DNA from: CAYFQH01 sp964345215
Lineage (GTDB): Bacteria; Bacillota; Clostridia; Christensenellales; Aristaeellaceae
Assembly (NCBI GenBank): GCA_964345215.1
Contig: CAYFQH010000048.1
Location: 1 to 14,803 of the forward strand
Length of the DNA stretch: 14,803 bases
Direction of reading: 5' to 3'
Shown here: positions 6,251-13,615 of the stretch, one piece after another
Position numbering within the stretch: position 1 is the stretch's first letter
Layout: each line of letters starts with the position of its first letter
Translations under genes and position numbers: made by a program
The notes under the pieces: generated by a model
The model's input: the letters and a program-made list of their open reading frames with translations, nothing else
Database searches by the model: none
Told to the model about the DNA's origin: nothing

Positions 6251-7194
6251 ATGCGCTACGCCGTGATATCCGACATCCATGGAAATTTACCTGTGCTGGA
6301 AGCCGTTTTAGCCGATGCTCAAAACTGGGGGGCCGAGGGGTACCTATTCCTTGGGGATTATATTGGGGAATTCCCTTGGCCTAATGAGGTTATTAGCCTT
6401 TTGCGCACCTTACCCAATGCCCATTTTGTACGGGGCAACCGGGAGGAATATGCCAAAACCCTCCTTGATGAAGGGCCTGAAACCTGGGTTTGGCAGCAAA
6501 TGGCCACCTTTTACTGGAACATGTGGGAATTAACCAAAGAGAATCTTGCCTTTTTACGATCTCTGCCTAAAATAAAAAAGATGGAAGTAGAAGGACATAA
6601 ATTCTTTTTAGCCCATCGGTTGGAGGACTTTTTGCCTAAAAAAGTGATGCCACTGATGATTCCAAGGAACATAAACAAGTTTGCTGGTTCAGACACTCCT
6701 GTAAAGCCCGAAGAAATAACCGGCCATTTCATAAGGCAGCTGAGTGAAAATCCCAAGATTGAAAAAATGTTTATAGCCCTTCCCGAAGGGGTCTATCTTT
6801 TTGGGCATAATCATATGCCTTGGGTGGCAACCATATGGGGTAAATCTTTGGTTAATCCCGGCGCTATCGGTATCATGTTAGATAAGGATGTAAGGGGATC
6901 CTATATCAGACTAACCACTAAAAAAGAGCAGGTTTTAAGGGAAATTATTCGCATTCCTTATGATATTGGGGCTGTTGCACAAGGGATTAGGGTATCTGGC
7001 CTTTATCAGGCCGCCGGTGACTGGGCGGAGATAACCATTAAAACACCTATACGGCCGTTGATGAAGTAGACGCTTTTTTTGAAAAAGCAGCCCTATGGGC
7101 AGCGGAATGGAACACGGCATATACCCAGCCTATTAGCAACGATCTTTGGCAAAGGGTAATCACCCGGTGGCTTGAGGAAAACCCGACCAGGTGA
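6251..7194 (+). pseudogene. Calcineurin-like metallophosphoesterase, copy 1, C-terminal frameshift
   Basis: The start at ATG 6251 follows AAGGGAG by six bases and aligns with copy 2. Metal-site motifs are all present: SDIHGN (Asp8, His10), LFLGDYIG (Asp36), VRGNREE (Asn63), LAHRLED and GHNHMPW. The frame ends early at TAG 7067-7069 after KTPIRPLMK. Another frame immediately carries the missing end: DEVDAFFEKAALWAAEW, then YTQPISNDLWQRV, ending at TGA 7192-7194. This matches the end of copy 2 (YTQPMNDDLWQRV) residue for residue in spacing. Adding one A to the AAAA run at 7040-7043 restores a 314-residue protein. No -1 slippery heptamer is aligned to the frame. The phosphoesterase core is complete, so the short form could still be active. 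The substrate is unknown. A strong terminator follows. Confidence 0.8.
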
Positions 7195-7216
7195 AAAGAG
7201 GTTAAGCAGAAAACGC

Positions 7217-7250
7217 AAAAAAGCAGCCTTGCCAACAGGCTGCTTTTTTT
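7217..7250 (+). terminator. Strong intrinsic terminator after metallophosphoesterase copy 1
   Basis: GCAGCCT (7223-7229) pairs with AGGCTGC (7237-7243) around a 7-base loop; an A-run precedes and seven T follow, so the hairpin can extend and may work in both directions. It separates the two paralogues into different transcription units and lies just after the restored end of copy 1, which fits the longer gene rather than the truncated one. Confidence 0.92.
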
Positions 7251-7311
7251 ATATGATAAAAGTATTGATTACCCCTTCACTGACAGACGAGTACAATATG
7301 TAGGAGCACCT

Positions 7312-8247
7312 ATGGGCTATGCTATTATCACCGATATTCATGGAAATGCTTATACCCTTCAAAACATCCTAAAAGATGCGAAGGCCTGGGGTGCCCAGGG
7401 GTATTTATTTTTGGGGGATTACTATGGAGATTTTCCTTGGCCGAACCAGGTGATTACCACTATACGCTCCTTGCCCAATGCCCATTTTGTTCGGGGAAAT
7501 AAGGAGGAACGGGCAGCAGCAATGATTCGAGAAAGCTCAAAAACCTGGAGCTATCGCCAAATGCAAACCCAATATTGGAACATGGCAGAAATTACCCAAG
7601 ATAACATGGCCTTTTTAACGGCTTTGCCTAAAAGCAAAACCATAACCCTTTGGGGAAACCAGGTGTTTATGGCCCATCGGCTGGAAGATTTTTTACCCTC
7701 CTCCTGGCCGCCCCTTTTGTTGGCCCGAAGCTTTAAGCGGCAAGAGGGGTTTATTGGCCATCATCAAATATCGGCCCGTTTTCATCAGCTTTTGGATGCA
7801 CAGCCCAAGCTTAAAAAAGAGTTTCAAAACCTGCCGAAGGGCCTTTATCTTTTTGGCCATAGCCACATGCCATGGGTTCAAGTTTTTGAAGATAAATTGC
7901 TTGTTAATGGAGGGGGTGCAGGGACTAGCGCCGACGGAAACCCTTCTTCCTCTTATGTACGCCTTGCAAACACTTTACATGGGCCCAGGGCTCAAATCAT
8001 TCGCCTGCCCTTTGATGAAAAGGAATTAACAGAAAAAATGGAAGGAACATCTTTACACAACCTGGCAGGGGATTGGATGAACATTACTAAAAAAGCCATG
8101 GTTAGCGGTAAGGATGAAATTGCTCTTCTCTTTGCCCAAGCTCAAGGCTGGGCAAAAGAATGGGGCATTCCCTATACCCAGCCCATGAATGATGACCTTT
8201 GGCAAAGGGTCATGGCCCGATGGCTTAACGAAAACCGGCTAGAATAG
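7312..8247 (+). CDS. Calcineurin-like metallophosphoesterase, copy 2 (intact tandem paralogue)
   Basis: 311 residues from ATG 7312, behind AGGAG at 7302-7306. Metal-binding motifs are TDIHGN (Asp8, His10), LFLGDYYG (Asp36), VRGNKEE (Asn63), FMAHRLED (His122) and FGHSHMPW (His183, His185), the pattern of a dinuclear-metal phosphoesterase of the YfcE/cpdA-like class. The usual GNHD is GNKEE here, and copy 1 shares this. Beyond the core, residues from about 225 form a C-terminal region ending in a Trp-rich motif (GWAKEWGIPYTQP, DLWQRVMARWL) shared only with copy 1 in this window. There is no signal peptide, so it is probably cytosolic. The substrate is unknown. The promoter is unclear; TACAAT at 7292-7297 has only a weak -35 partner. 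Confidence 0.88.
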   Translation: MGYAIITDIHGNAYTLQNILKDAKAWGAQGYLFLGDYYGDFPWPNQVITTIRSLPNAHFVRGNKEERAAAMIRESSKTWSYRQMQTQYWNMAEITQDNMAFLTALPKSKTITLWGNQVFMAHRLEDFLPSSWPPLLLARSFKRQEGFIGHHQISARFHQLLDAQPKLKKEFQNLPKGLYLFGHSHMPWVQVFEDKLLVNGGGAGTSADGNPSSSYVRLANTLHGPRAQIIRLPFDEKELTEKMEGTSLHNLAGDWMNITKKAMVSGKDEIALLFAQAQGWAKEWGIPYTQPMNDDLWQRVMARWLNENRLE

Positions 8248-8503
8248 TGCAGATATAGCTAAAAGAGAATGTTTTAAGCTTTAAAAAGCAAGAACTGTCA
8301 GGTTGCTGACTTGCTAGAGCTCTTGAGAGGGGAGGGCTGACTCCTCTTATGGTATAAGGATAAAGAAGGACGCCATAATTAGAGCGCAGTAAGCACGGTA
8401 ATGATGGAGCTGTTCTTTTATGTAAAGTCCTTAAAAAATCTTGTGTTTTTGTAGATTCTTCTTTATCTGGGGGACAGCATCATTTTTTTATAAGGAGCCA
8501 ACT
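8248..8503 (+). other. 256-base intergenic stretch upstream of the acetyltransferase gene
   Basis: Besides the hairpin at 8287-8315 it holds a purine-rich segment (8323-8345) that can pair loosely with itself. It also holds an extended -10 like element TATGGTATAAG (8348-8358) with no good -35 box. If used, this would give the acetyltransferase mRNA a leader of about 140 bases. I see no open frame with a ribosome site and no recognised riboswitch. Confidence 0.35.
8287..8315 (-). terminator. Bulged hairpin with T-run on the minus strand
   Basis: On the minus strand AGCAAG-TCAG-CAAC-CTGA-(CAGTT)-CTTGCT folds into a 10-bp stem with a 5-base bulge and is followed by TTTTT, as a terminator for leftward transcripts would be. 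No leftward gene is visible to its right. On the plus strand the same hairpin follows copy 2 by 39 bases, preceded by A and without a T-run, and may mark its mRNA end. Confidence 0.4.
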
Positions 8504-9037
8504 ATGGAAAACAGCGGCAGAGTCATCTATCAAACCCAGCGCTTATATACCCGCCTTATGACGGCGGAAGACCTACCCATTTTGCGCAGCATTCTTCAGG
8601 ACCCAGTGGTGATGAAGGCCTACGAGCATCCCTTTACTGAGGAGGAAGTGCGAAACTGGCTGGACAAACAGCAGGCCTCTTATAAAGAAAATGGCTTTGG
8701 CCTCTGGGCGGTTATTGTAAAGGAAACAGGGGAAATGATTGGCCAGTGTGGCATCACCTGGCAAGAGGCGGTTGGGAAAAGAGTTCTTGAAATCGGTTAT
8801 TTATTTTTGCAAGCCCACTGGCACCGGGGCTATGCCGCCGAGGCAGCGATGGGGGCTAAAGAGTACGCTTTTAAAAACCTTGGGGCTAGTGAGGTTTATT
8901 CCATCATCCGCAGCACCAACCTGGCTTCTATGAACGTGGCTATTCGAAACGGCATGTCAATAAGGGGCATGATGGTGAAACATTATTATGGCATAGATAT
9001 GCCCCACTACGTTTTTTCAGTGAAAAAGGGCAAATAA
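8504..9037 (+). CDS. GNAT-family N-acetyltransferase (RimJ/RimL-like)
   Basis: 177 residues from ATG 8504, chosen for AAGGAG at 8492-8497. The start YQTQRLYTRLMTAEDLP is the first strand and helix of Acetyltransf_3 proteins. GEMIGQCGITW follows, then the acetyl-CoA pyrophosphate-binding segment HWHRGYAAEA (residues 105-114). The end is NLASMNVAIRNGM, the typical fourth motif. Such enzymes acetylate the N-terminus of ribosomal proteins or small amines such as antibiotics and polyamines; the substrate cannot be named. It precedes rpsO, but rpsO has its own strong promoter, so a link to ribosomal proteins is not implied. Confidence 0.9.
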   Translation: MENSGRVIYQTQRLYTRLMTAEDLPILRSILQDPVVMKAYEHPFTEEEVRNWLDKQQASYKENGFGLWAVIVKETGEMIGQCGITWQEAVGKRVLEIGYLFLQAHWHRGYAAEAAMGAKEYAFKNLGASEVYSIIRSTNLASMNVAIRNGMSIRGMMVKHYYGIDMPHYVFSVKKGK

Positions 9038-9062
9038 AACAAAACATTAACAGATAAAGGCG

Positions 9063-9091
9063 TTTACAAATATTTTAGGCTATGCTATAAT
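9063..9091 (+). promoter_or_regulatory. Strong sigma-A promoter of rpsO
   Basis: TTTACA (9063-9068) and a perfect TATAAT (9086-9091) are 17 bases apart, with the extended -10 TATGC directly before the -10 box. Transcription is expected near 9098, giving an 89-base leader. Confidence 0.88.
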
Positions 9092-9097
9092 TCATCT

Positions 9098-9186
9098 GTT
9101 ACCTAAAAACAATCCGCAGGCGCAGTTTAACGATACTCCAACGTTTTACTTGGCTTTCGGGGATGAGAGAAAAAGGAGAAAAAACC
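9098..9186 (+). promoter_or_regulatory. rpsO leader, probable ribosomal protein S15 autoregulatory element
   Basis: The leader can fold with ATCC (9112-9115) pairing to GGAT (9161-9164) and an inner hairpin CCAA/TTGG (9138-9141 with 9150-9153), leaving the ribosome site AAGGAG (9173-9178) just outside. A closed multi-branch helix next to the ribosome site is what S15 leaders of Bacillota show; S15 binds its own leader and blocks translation. The GGGGAUGAG segment next to the helix resembles sequences I recall in such leaders. The identification rests on position and recalled similarity, not on a covariance search. Confidence 0.6.
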
Positions 9187-9444
9187 ATGATTAACAAACA
9201 AGAAATCGTTGAAAAGTTCGGCCGCCACGAAGGGGATACCGGTTCACCGGAAGTACAGGTAGCCCTGTTAACTGCTCGCATTAATCACTTAAACGAACAC
9301 CTTAAAATCAATAAAAAAGATCACCACAGCCGCCGGGGGCTATTGCTGATGGTAGGTCAACGCCGTGGTTTGTTGGACTATTTAAAAAAGACCGATATTG
9401 AAAGCTACCGCAGCTTAATTGCAGCACTGAACTTGCGTAAATAA
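9187..9444 (+). CDS. rpsO: 30S ribosomal protein S15
   Basis: Primary 16S rRNA-binding protein that nucleates the central platform of the small subunit. The 85 residues contain the signature FGRHEGDTGSPEVQVALLT, the loop KKDHHSRRGLL and the C-terminal LLDYLKKTD...YRSLI. It is about four residues shorter at the N-terminus than the usual 88-89 (the common MLTKERK opening is reduced to MINKQ). The start at 9187 is supported by AAGGAG eight bases upstream; an in-frame ATG at 9163 lies within the leader fold and is unlikely. It is followed by a terminator and then pnp, the standard order in Bacillota. Confidence 0.97.
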   Translation: MINKQEIVEKFGRHEGDTGSPEVQVALLTARINHLNEHLKINKKDHHSRRGLLLMVGQRRGLLDYLKKTDIESYRSLIAALNLRK

Positions 9445-9484
9445 TACTGCACGGTTTTACATGTGCGGTAAGTGACTATGTGTA

Positions 9485-9533
9485 AAGCCGCAAGCGGCAG
9501 GCATGGGAACATGCTTCCCGCTAGCGGTTTTTT
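9485..9533 (+). terminator. Intrinsic terminator between rpsO and pnp
   Basis: A long two-part stem: CCGCAAGCGG pairs with CCGCTAGCGG apart from one A-A mismatch, and an inner GGCATG/CATGC stem is capped by a GGAA (GNRA) tetraloop. Six T follow at 9528-9533. pnp has no obvious promoter of its own, so partial read-through here may set the rpsO to pnp ratio (inference). Confidence 0.92.
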
Positions 9534-9551
9534 ATATGAAAGTATTGAGGT

Positions 9552-9581
9552 GCCAGTCTTCAAAAAGGAAGTAGGGCTGGC
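9552..9581 (+). promoter_or_regulatory. Hairpin in the pnp leader
   Basis: GCCAG (9552-9556) pairs with CTGGC (9577-9581), with an inner CTTC/GAAG helix. It ends 11 bases before the pnp ribosome site AAGGAG (9593-9598). In enterobacteria a pnp leader stem-loop is the target of RNase III and PNPase autoregulation; a similar role here is only an analogy. Confidence 0.45.
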
Positions 9582-9604
9582 GAAGAGAAGAAAAGGAGAT
9601 TGGC

Positions 9605-11758
9605 ATGGATTTTAAACAGTACACAATGGAGTTGGGCGGCCAGCCCTTAACCATTGAATTTGGTAAGTATGCCCAGCAGGCAGCAGGGTCTGCCTTTGTG
9701 CGCCACGGCGACACCGTGGTTATGGTGAATGTCACCATGTCCGAACAACCCCGCCCCGGTATTGACTTTTTTCCCTTAAGTGTAGACTTTGAGGAAAAAC
9801 AATATTCCGTAGGCCGTATCCCTGGTGGTTTTTTAAGAAGAGAAGGCCGTCCTACCGAAAAGGCAACCTTAACCAGCCGCCTGATTGACAGGCCCCTTCG
9901 GCCCCTGTTCCCCCATGGAATGCGTAACGACGTTCAAGTGGTGGCTACCGTTTTATCGGTAGACACGAACTTGCCTCCGGAAATTCCGGCAATGATCGGT
10001 TCCTCCGTTGCCCTTTGCATTAGCGATATTCCCTTTAACGGCCCTACAGGTTCCGTGGTTATTGGCCGTATTGACGGGGAATACATTGTTTGCCCCAACG
10101 ATGAACAGCGGGCCAAAAGTGATTTGCATTTAACTGTATCCGGCACCAAAGAGGCCATTTTAATGGTTGAAGCCGGCGCCAATGAAGTGTCAGAAGAAGT
10201 GATGCTTAACGGCATCCTCTTTGCCCATGAAGAAATTAAAAAAATTATCGCCTTTGAAGAAGTGATCATTGCTGAAATCGGCAAGGAAAAGGCTGTTGTG
10301 CCCTTGGCCTTAACCGGGGAAGACATTGCTAAAGCCGTTCGCGATTTTGCTTATGATAAGTGTGTATACACCTTTTCCACCTTTGATAGGGATGAGCGGG
10401 GAATCCGTGAAAAGCAAACGAAAGACGAAACCATGGCCCACTTTGCCGATATTTTTCCCGAAAGAGAGGCCGAGGTATCAGAAGCCCTGTATGATTTGAA
10501 TAAAGAAATTATGCGTAAGCGTATTTTGGAAGAGGGTATCCGTCCCGATGGCCGCAGTGTAGAGCAAGTACGGGATATTTGGTGTGAAGTAGGGATTTTA
10601 CCCCGCACCCACGGCAGCGCCGTGTTTACCCGTGGCCAAACCCAGGCTTTAACCGTTACCACCCTGGGCACTATGGGGGATGCGCAAAAGTTAGACGGCC
10701 TGTCTGATGAAGAAGACAAGCGCTATATGCACCACTACAACTTCCCTCCCTATGCTACCGGGGAAGCAGGCCGTATGAGAACCCCAGGCCGGCGTGAAAT
10801 TGGGCACGGTGCCTTGGCCGAAAGGGCCATGGAGCCCGTGATTCCAAGTGAGGCCGACTTCCCTTACGCCCTTCGGGTAGTAAGCGAAATTTTGGGCAGC
10901 AATGGCTCCTCCTCCATGGCTTCCGTTTGCGGCTCTACCTTGTCCCTAATGGATGCAGGGGTACCTATTTTAGCCCCTGTTGCCGGGGTGGCCATGGGCC
11001 TGATTAAAGATGAGCACAGCGATAATGTAGCCGTGTTAACCGACATTCAAGGCCTGGAAGACTTCTTAGGGGATATGGACTTTAAAGTTGCCGGCACCAT
11101 GAACGGCATTACCGCCATTCAAATGGACATTAAAATTGCTGGTATTGATAAGGCCATCCTCCAGCGGGCTTTAGCCCAGGCATTGGCAGGGCGGTTGCAC
11201 ATTTTAGGCATTATGCTTCAAACCATAGGCCAGCCCAGGGCGGAACTAAACCCCTATGCCCCTAAGATTATCCGCTTTATGATTAACCCCGACAAAATTC
11301 GTGAGGTGATTGGGCCAGGGGGGAAAATGATTAACAAAATCATTGAAGAAACCGGCGTTAAAATTGATTTGGAAGATGACGGCAGCGTGTTTATCGCCTC
11401 CCCCAATTCCGAAGCTGCCGCCAAAGCCCGCTCCATTATCGAAGGCATTGCCAAAGATGTGGAAGTAGGGGATGTATACCAGGGTAAAGTGGTTCGTATT
11501 ATGAACTTTGGCGCCTTTGTAGAACTGCTCCCCGGTAAAGACGGTATGATCCATATTTCTAAATTGGCCAACCACCGTGTAGAAAAAGTAGAAGACGTGG
11601 TGAAGGTTGGGGATATTTTAGAAGTAAAGGTAAACGAAATTGATCCTCAAGGCCGTGTAAACTTAATCCGTAACGATATTGTTTACGAGGCAAAGGCTCC
11701 CCAAAGAGAAGGAGGCTTTAAACGGCCCCCGCGCAGAGAGAGCCGGGACAATCAATAA
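9605..11758 (+). CDS. pnp: Polyribonucleotide nucleotidyltransferase (PNPase)
   Basis: Phosphorolytic 3'-5' exoribonuclease, a homotrimer in the cytosol and a core RNA-decay enzyme. All 717 residues are present. RNase PH domain 1 (about 1-140) has FLRREGRPTEKATLTSRLID and RPLRPLFPHG. A helical linker follows (145-230). RNase PH domain 2 (310-545) has SNGSSSMASVCGSTLSLMD and the catalytic Asp486, Asp492 and Lys494 in LEDFLGDMDFK, at the same numbers as in E. coli. The KH domain has GPGG at 570-573, and the S1 domain (620-692) has GKVVRIMNFGAFVELLPGKDGMIHIS. The start at ATG 9605 follows AAGGAG by six bases. A strong terminator follows. Confidence 0.98.
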   Translation: MDFKQYTMELGGQPLTIEFGKYAQQAAGSAFVRHGDTVVMVNVTMSEQPRPGIDFFPLSVDFEEKQYSVGRIPGGFLRREGRPTEKATLTSRLIDRPLRPLFPHGMRNDVQVVATVLSVDTNLPPEIPAMIGSSVALCISDIPFNGPTGSVVIGRIDGEYIVCPNDEQRAKSDLHLTVSGTKEAILMVEAGANEVSEEVMLNGILFAHEEIKKIIAFEEVIIAEIGKEKAVVPLALTGEDIAKAVRDFAYDKCVYTFSTFDRDERGIREKQTKDETMAHFADIFPEREAEVSEALYDLNKEIMRKRILEEGIRPDGRSVEQVRDIWCEVGILPRTHGSAVFTRGQTQALTVTTLGTMGDAQKLDGLSDEEDKRYMHHYNFPPYATGEAGRMRTPGRREIGHGALAERAMEPVIPSEADFPYALRVVSEILGSNGSSSMASVCGSTLSLMDAGVPILAPVAGVAMGLIKDEHSDNVAVLTDIQGLEDFLGDMDFKVAGTMNGITAIQMDIKIAGIDKAILQRALAQALAGRLHILGIMLQTIGQPRAELNPYAPKIIRFMINPDKIREVIGPGGKMINKIIEETGVKIDLEDDGSVFIASPNSEAAAKARSIIEGIAKDVEVGDVYQGKVVRIMNFGAFVELLPGKDGMIHISKLANHRVEKVEDVVKVGDILEVKVNEIDPQGRVNLIRNDIVYEAKAPQREGGFKRPPRRESRDNQ

Positions 11759-11772
11759 CCCTGAGTACTTTT

Positions 11773-11812
11773 AAAGGCTGCGCTGCTAATGCTTTAGCAG
11801 CGGGCCTTTTTT
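11773..11812 (+). terminator. Intrinsic terminator after pnp
   Basis: CGCTGCTAA pairs with TTAGCAGCG around a short loop; outside it AAAGGC pairs with GCCTTT, and the T-run ends at 11812. It lies 15 bases after the pnp stop. Confidence 0.92.
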
Positions 11813-11846
11813 AAAACAAAAAATAAAAACGAAGGAGGAAGAATAG

Positions 11847-13112
11847 ATGGTAAAACGCTGGCAGCTGGATAACGGTCTATGGCTGGTGGCCGAACCCATG
11901 GACCATGTGCGCTCTGTAGCAGTAGGGATATGGGTGGGGGTAGGCTCCCTCAACGAAACCAAGGAGGAGAATGGCCTTTCCCATTTTATTGAACATATGG
12001 TATTTAAGGGCACCAAAAAGCGTTCGGCTAGAGATTTTGCCCAGCAGATGGACGAAGTTGGAGGTAACTTAAACGCCTTTACAGGCAAGGACTGTACCTG
12101 TTTTTACGCCAAGGTAATTGATGAGGATTTACACTTGGCTGTGGATATATTGGCAGATTTGACCCGCAACGGGGTTTTTGACCCTAAAGAGCTTGAAAAG
12201 GAGCGGGGGGTTATTGTAGAAGAAATTGCCATGGTAGACGATACCCCCGAGGATTTGGTACACGATTTATTGGCCAAGGCCCAGTTTGAAGATGAGCCCT
12301 TAGGACGTACTATCTTAGGGCCGGCCGGGCAAATTAAAAACTATTCACGCCAGGCCCTGCTGGATTACCAGCATACTCATTATGTACCGGAAAACACCGT
12401 TGTGGCTGTAGCTGGCCATTATGATGAAGAAACCCTGTTGGCCCTTGTAAAGGAATACTTTGGTGACTGGGAGAAACGAGCCTTTACCCCCCCTGCTATC
12501 CCTAAGAACTTTTATAACAACCAGCTTTTTAAAGAAAAAGACACCGAGCAGGTGCAAATTTGCTTTGGCTACGAAGGTGCTTCTTCAGGTAGTGACGAAA
12601 GCTATGCCATGGCGGTGCTTAACAACATTGTAGGAGGGGGCATGTCTTCCAGGCTCTTCCAAAAAATACGGGAAGACATGGGCATGGCCTATTCTGTATA
12701 TAGTTATCCCATCAGCTATAAGCACACCGGGGTATTTAACGTATATGCAGGCACTGCCCCGGAAAATGCCTTGCCTGTAATGAAAGAAATATTAACAACC
12801 ATGAAGGACTTGGCTCAAAACGGGGTTACCCAAGAAGAGTTTGCCAGCAGCAAAAACCAGCTGAAAGGCTCCTTTTTATTAGGGCTTGAAAGCGTCAGCG
12901 GCCGTATGCAGGGCATTGGGCGCAGCCAGCTTCTCCTTGGCAGTGTAAAAGAAATTGATGAAACCCTGGCTGCTATTGAAGCCGTTACCTTTGAAGATGT
13001 AAGCAACCTTTGCCGCAGCCGCTTTAACGTAGCCCCTGCCATGGCTGTTGTGGGCCCCAAGGCGGAAAAGTTGGTGGAAGTTTTAAAGAAGGATGATGTT
13101 TGGCATGGATAA
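11847..13112 (+). CDS. M16-family zinc peptidase (mitochondrial processing peptidase-like, YmxG/MlpA type)
   Basis: 421 residues from ATG 11847 behind GAAGGAGG (11831-11838). The inverted zinc motif is HFIEH (His46, Glu49, His50), with the third zinc ligand expected at Glu126 in VIVEEIAMVDDTPED, 75 residues later. FTGKDCTCFYAKV and GGGMSSRLFQKIREDMGMAYSV are typical of the M16B subfamily: the first half holds the active site and the second half the R-x-Y-like substrate-binding part. No signal peptide is present. In Bacillus subtilis the relative MlpA/YmxG is likewise encoded near pnp. Physiological substrates are not well known. The next gene overlaps the last 20 bases. Confidence 0.95.
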   Translation: MVKRWQLDNGLWLVAEPMDHVRSVAVGIWVGVGSLNETKEENGLSHFIEHMVFKGTKKRSARDFAQQMDEVGGNLNAFTGKDCTCFYAKVIDEDLHLAVDILADLTRNGVFDPKELEKERGVIVEEIAMVDDTPEDLVHDLLAKAQFEDEPLGRTILGPAGQIKNYSRQALLDYQHTHYVPENTVVAVAGHYDEETLLALVKEYFGDWEKRAFTPPAIPKNFYNNQLFKEKDTEQVQICFGYEGASSGSDESYAMAVLNNIVGGGMSSRLFQKIREDMGMAYSVYSYPISYKHTGVFNVYAGTAPENALPVMKEILTTMKDLAQNGVTQEEFASSKNQLKGSFLLGLESVSGRMQGIGRSQLLLGSVKEIDETLAAIEAVTFEDVSNLCRSRFNVAPAMAVVGPKAEKLVEVLKKDDVWHG

Positions 13113-13503
13113 AAAGATAAACAGCATTACACAAAACATAGACATGCTGGAGAGGATTTTTACCCTTCAGCAGGCCTTTCAAAATGACTTGGTTGAAAAA
13201 CGCCGCTTACAGGGAATTAGCCCCGCCGAGTGGATTCAAAAACAAACCTTGGCCATGATTTCGGAATTGGCAGAGCTTTTAGATGAGGTGAATTTCAAAT
13301 GGTGGAAGAATCCCAAGCCTATTGACGAGGGGGCTCTAAAAGAGGAACTGGTAGATATTTTACACTTTTTTGTGAGCATGTGCCTTGCTGCCGGCATGGA
13401 TGCCAAGGAACTCTACCAGCGATATATTGATAAAAACAAAGAAAATATTATGCGCCAGGAAGGGAAAAGCAAAAAACCTGGCTATAATGTGGAGGAATTG
13501 TAA
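13093..13503 (+). CDS. All-alpha dUTPase / MazG-like NTP pyrophosphohydrolase
   Basis: Up to 136 residues. Dimeric all-alpha dUTPases and MazG-like enzymes hydrolyse dUTP or other NTPs to the monophosphate, keeping wrong nucleotides out of DNA. The magnesium site is visible: ISELAELLDEVNFKWW (Glu58 and Glu61 of an ExxE pair) and LKEELVDILHFF (Glu85 and Asp88 of ExxD). A basic Lys/Asn motif follows in YIDKNKENIMRQ. Tryptophans in FKWWK are typical of the dUTPase branch. Possible starts are the ATGs at 13093, 13096 and 13105, all inside the end of the M16 peptidase gene in another frame. The GAAGG at 13088-13092 fits none of them perfectly, so translation is probably coupled to the upstream gene. 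The dUTPase call is better supported than other MazG-type activities. Confidence 0.85.
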   Translation: MMFGMDKKINSITQNIDMLERIFTLQQAFQNDLVEKRRLQGISPAEWIQKQTLAMISELAELLDEVNFKWWKNPKPIDEGALKEELVDILHFFVSMCLAAGMDAKELYQRYIDKNKENIMRQEGKSKKPGYNVEEL

Positions 13504-13531
13504 AATACTTTTACAAATTTGTTTACAAAGT

Positions 13532-13560
13532 TTGAAGAGATAAAAAAATTATGCTACCAT
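13532..13560 (+). promoter_or_regulatory. Promoter of the secreted peptidoglycan-binding protein gene
   Basis: TTGAAG (13532-13537) and TACCAT (13555-13560) are 17 bases apart, and the -10 box is preceded by TATGC, an extended -10 as in the rpsO promoter. Just upstream, TTTACAAA occurs twice and ACAAATTTGT (13513-13522) is a perfect palindrome that could bind a regulator (inference). Confidence 0.55.
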
Positions 13561-13615
13561 ATAGGTTAAATAGAAACTCTACCCCTACTCAAAATATGGA
13601 AAAGGAGCGAAAACA

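Noticed and set aside
7036..7069. Programmed -1 frameshift in metallophosphoesterase copy 1
   Set aside because: No X-XXY-YYZ heptamer is in register with the zero frame (ATT AAA ACA CCT) and no pseudoknot is evident; a one-base deletion is simpler.
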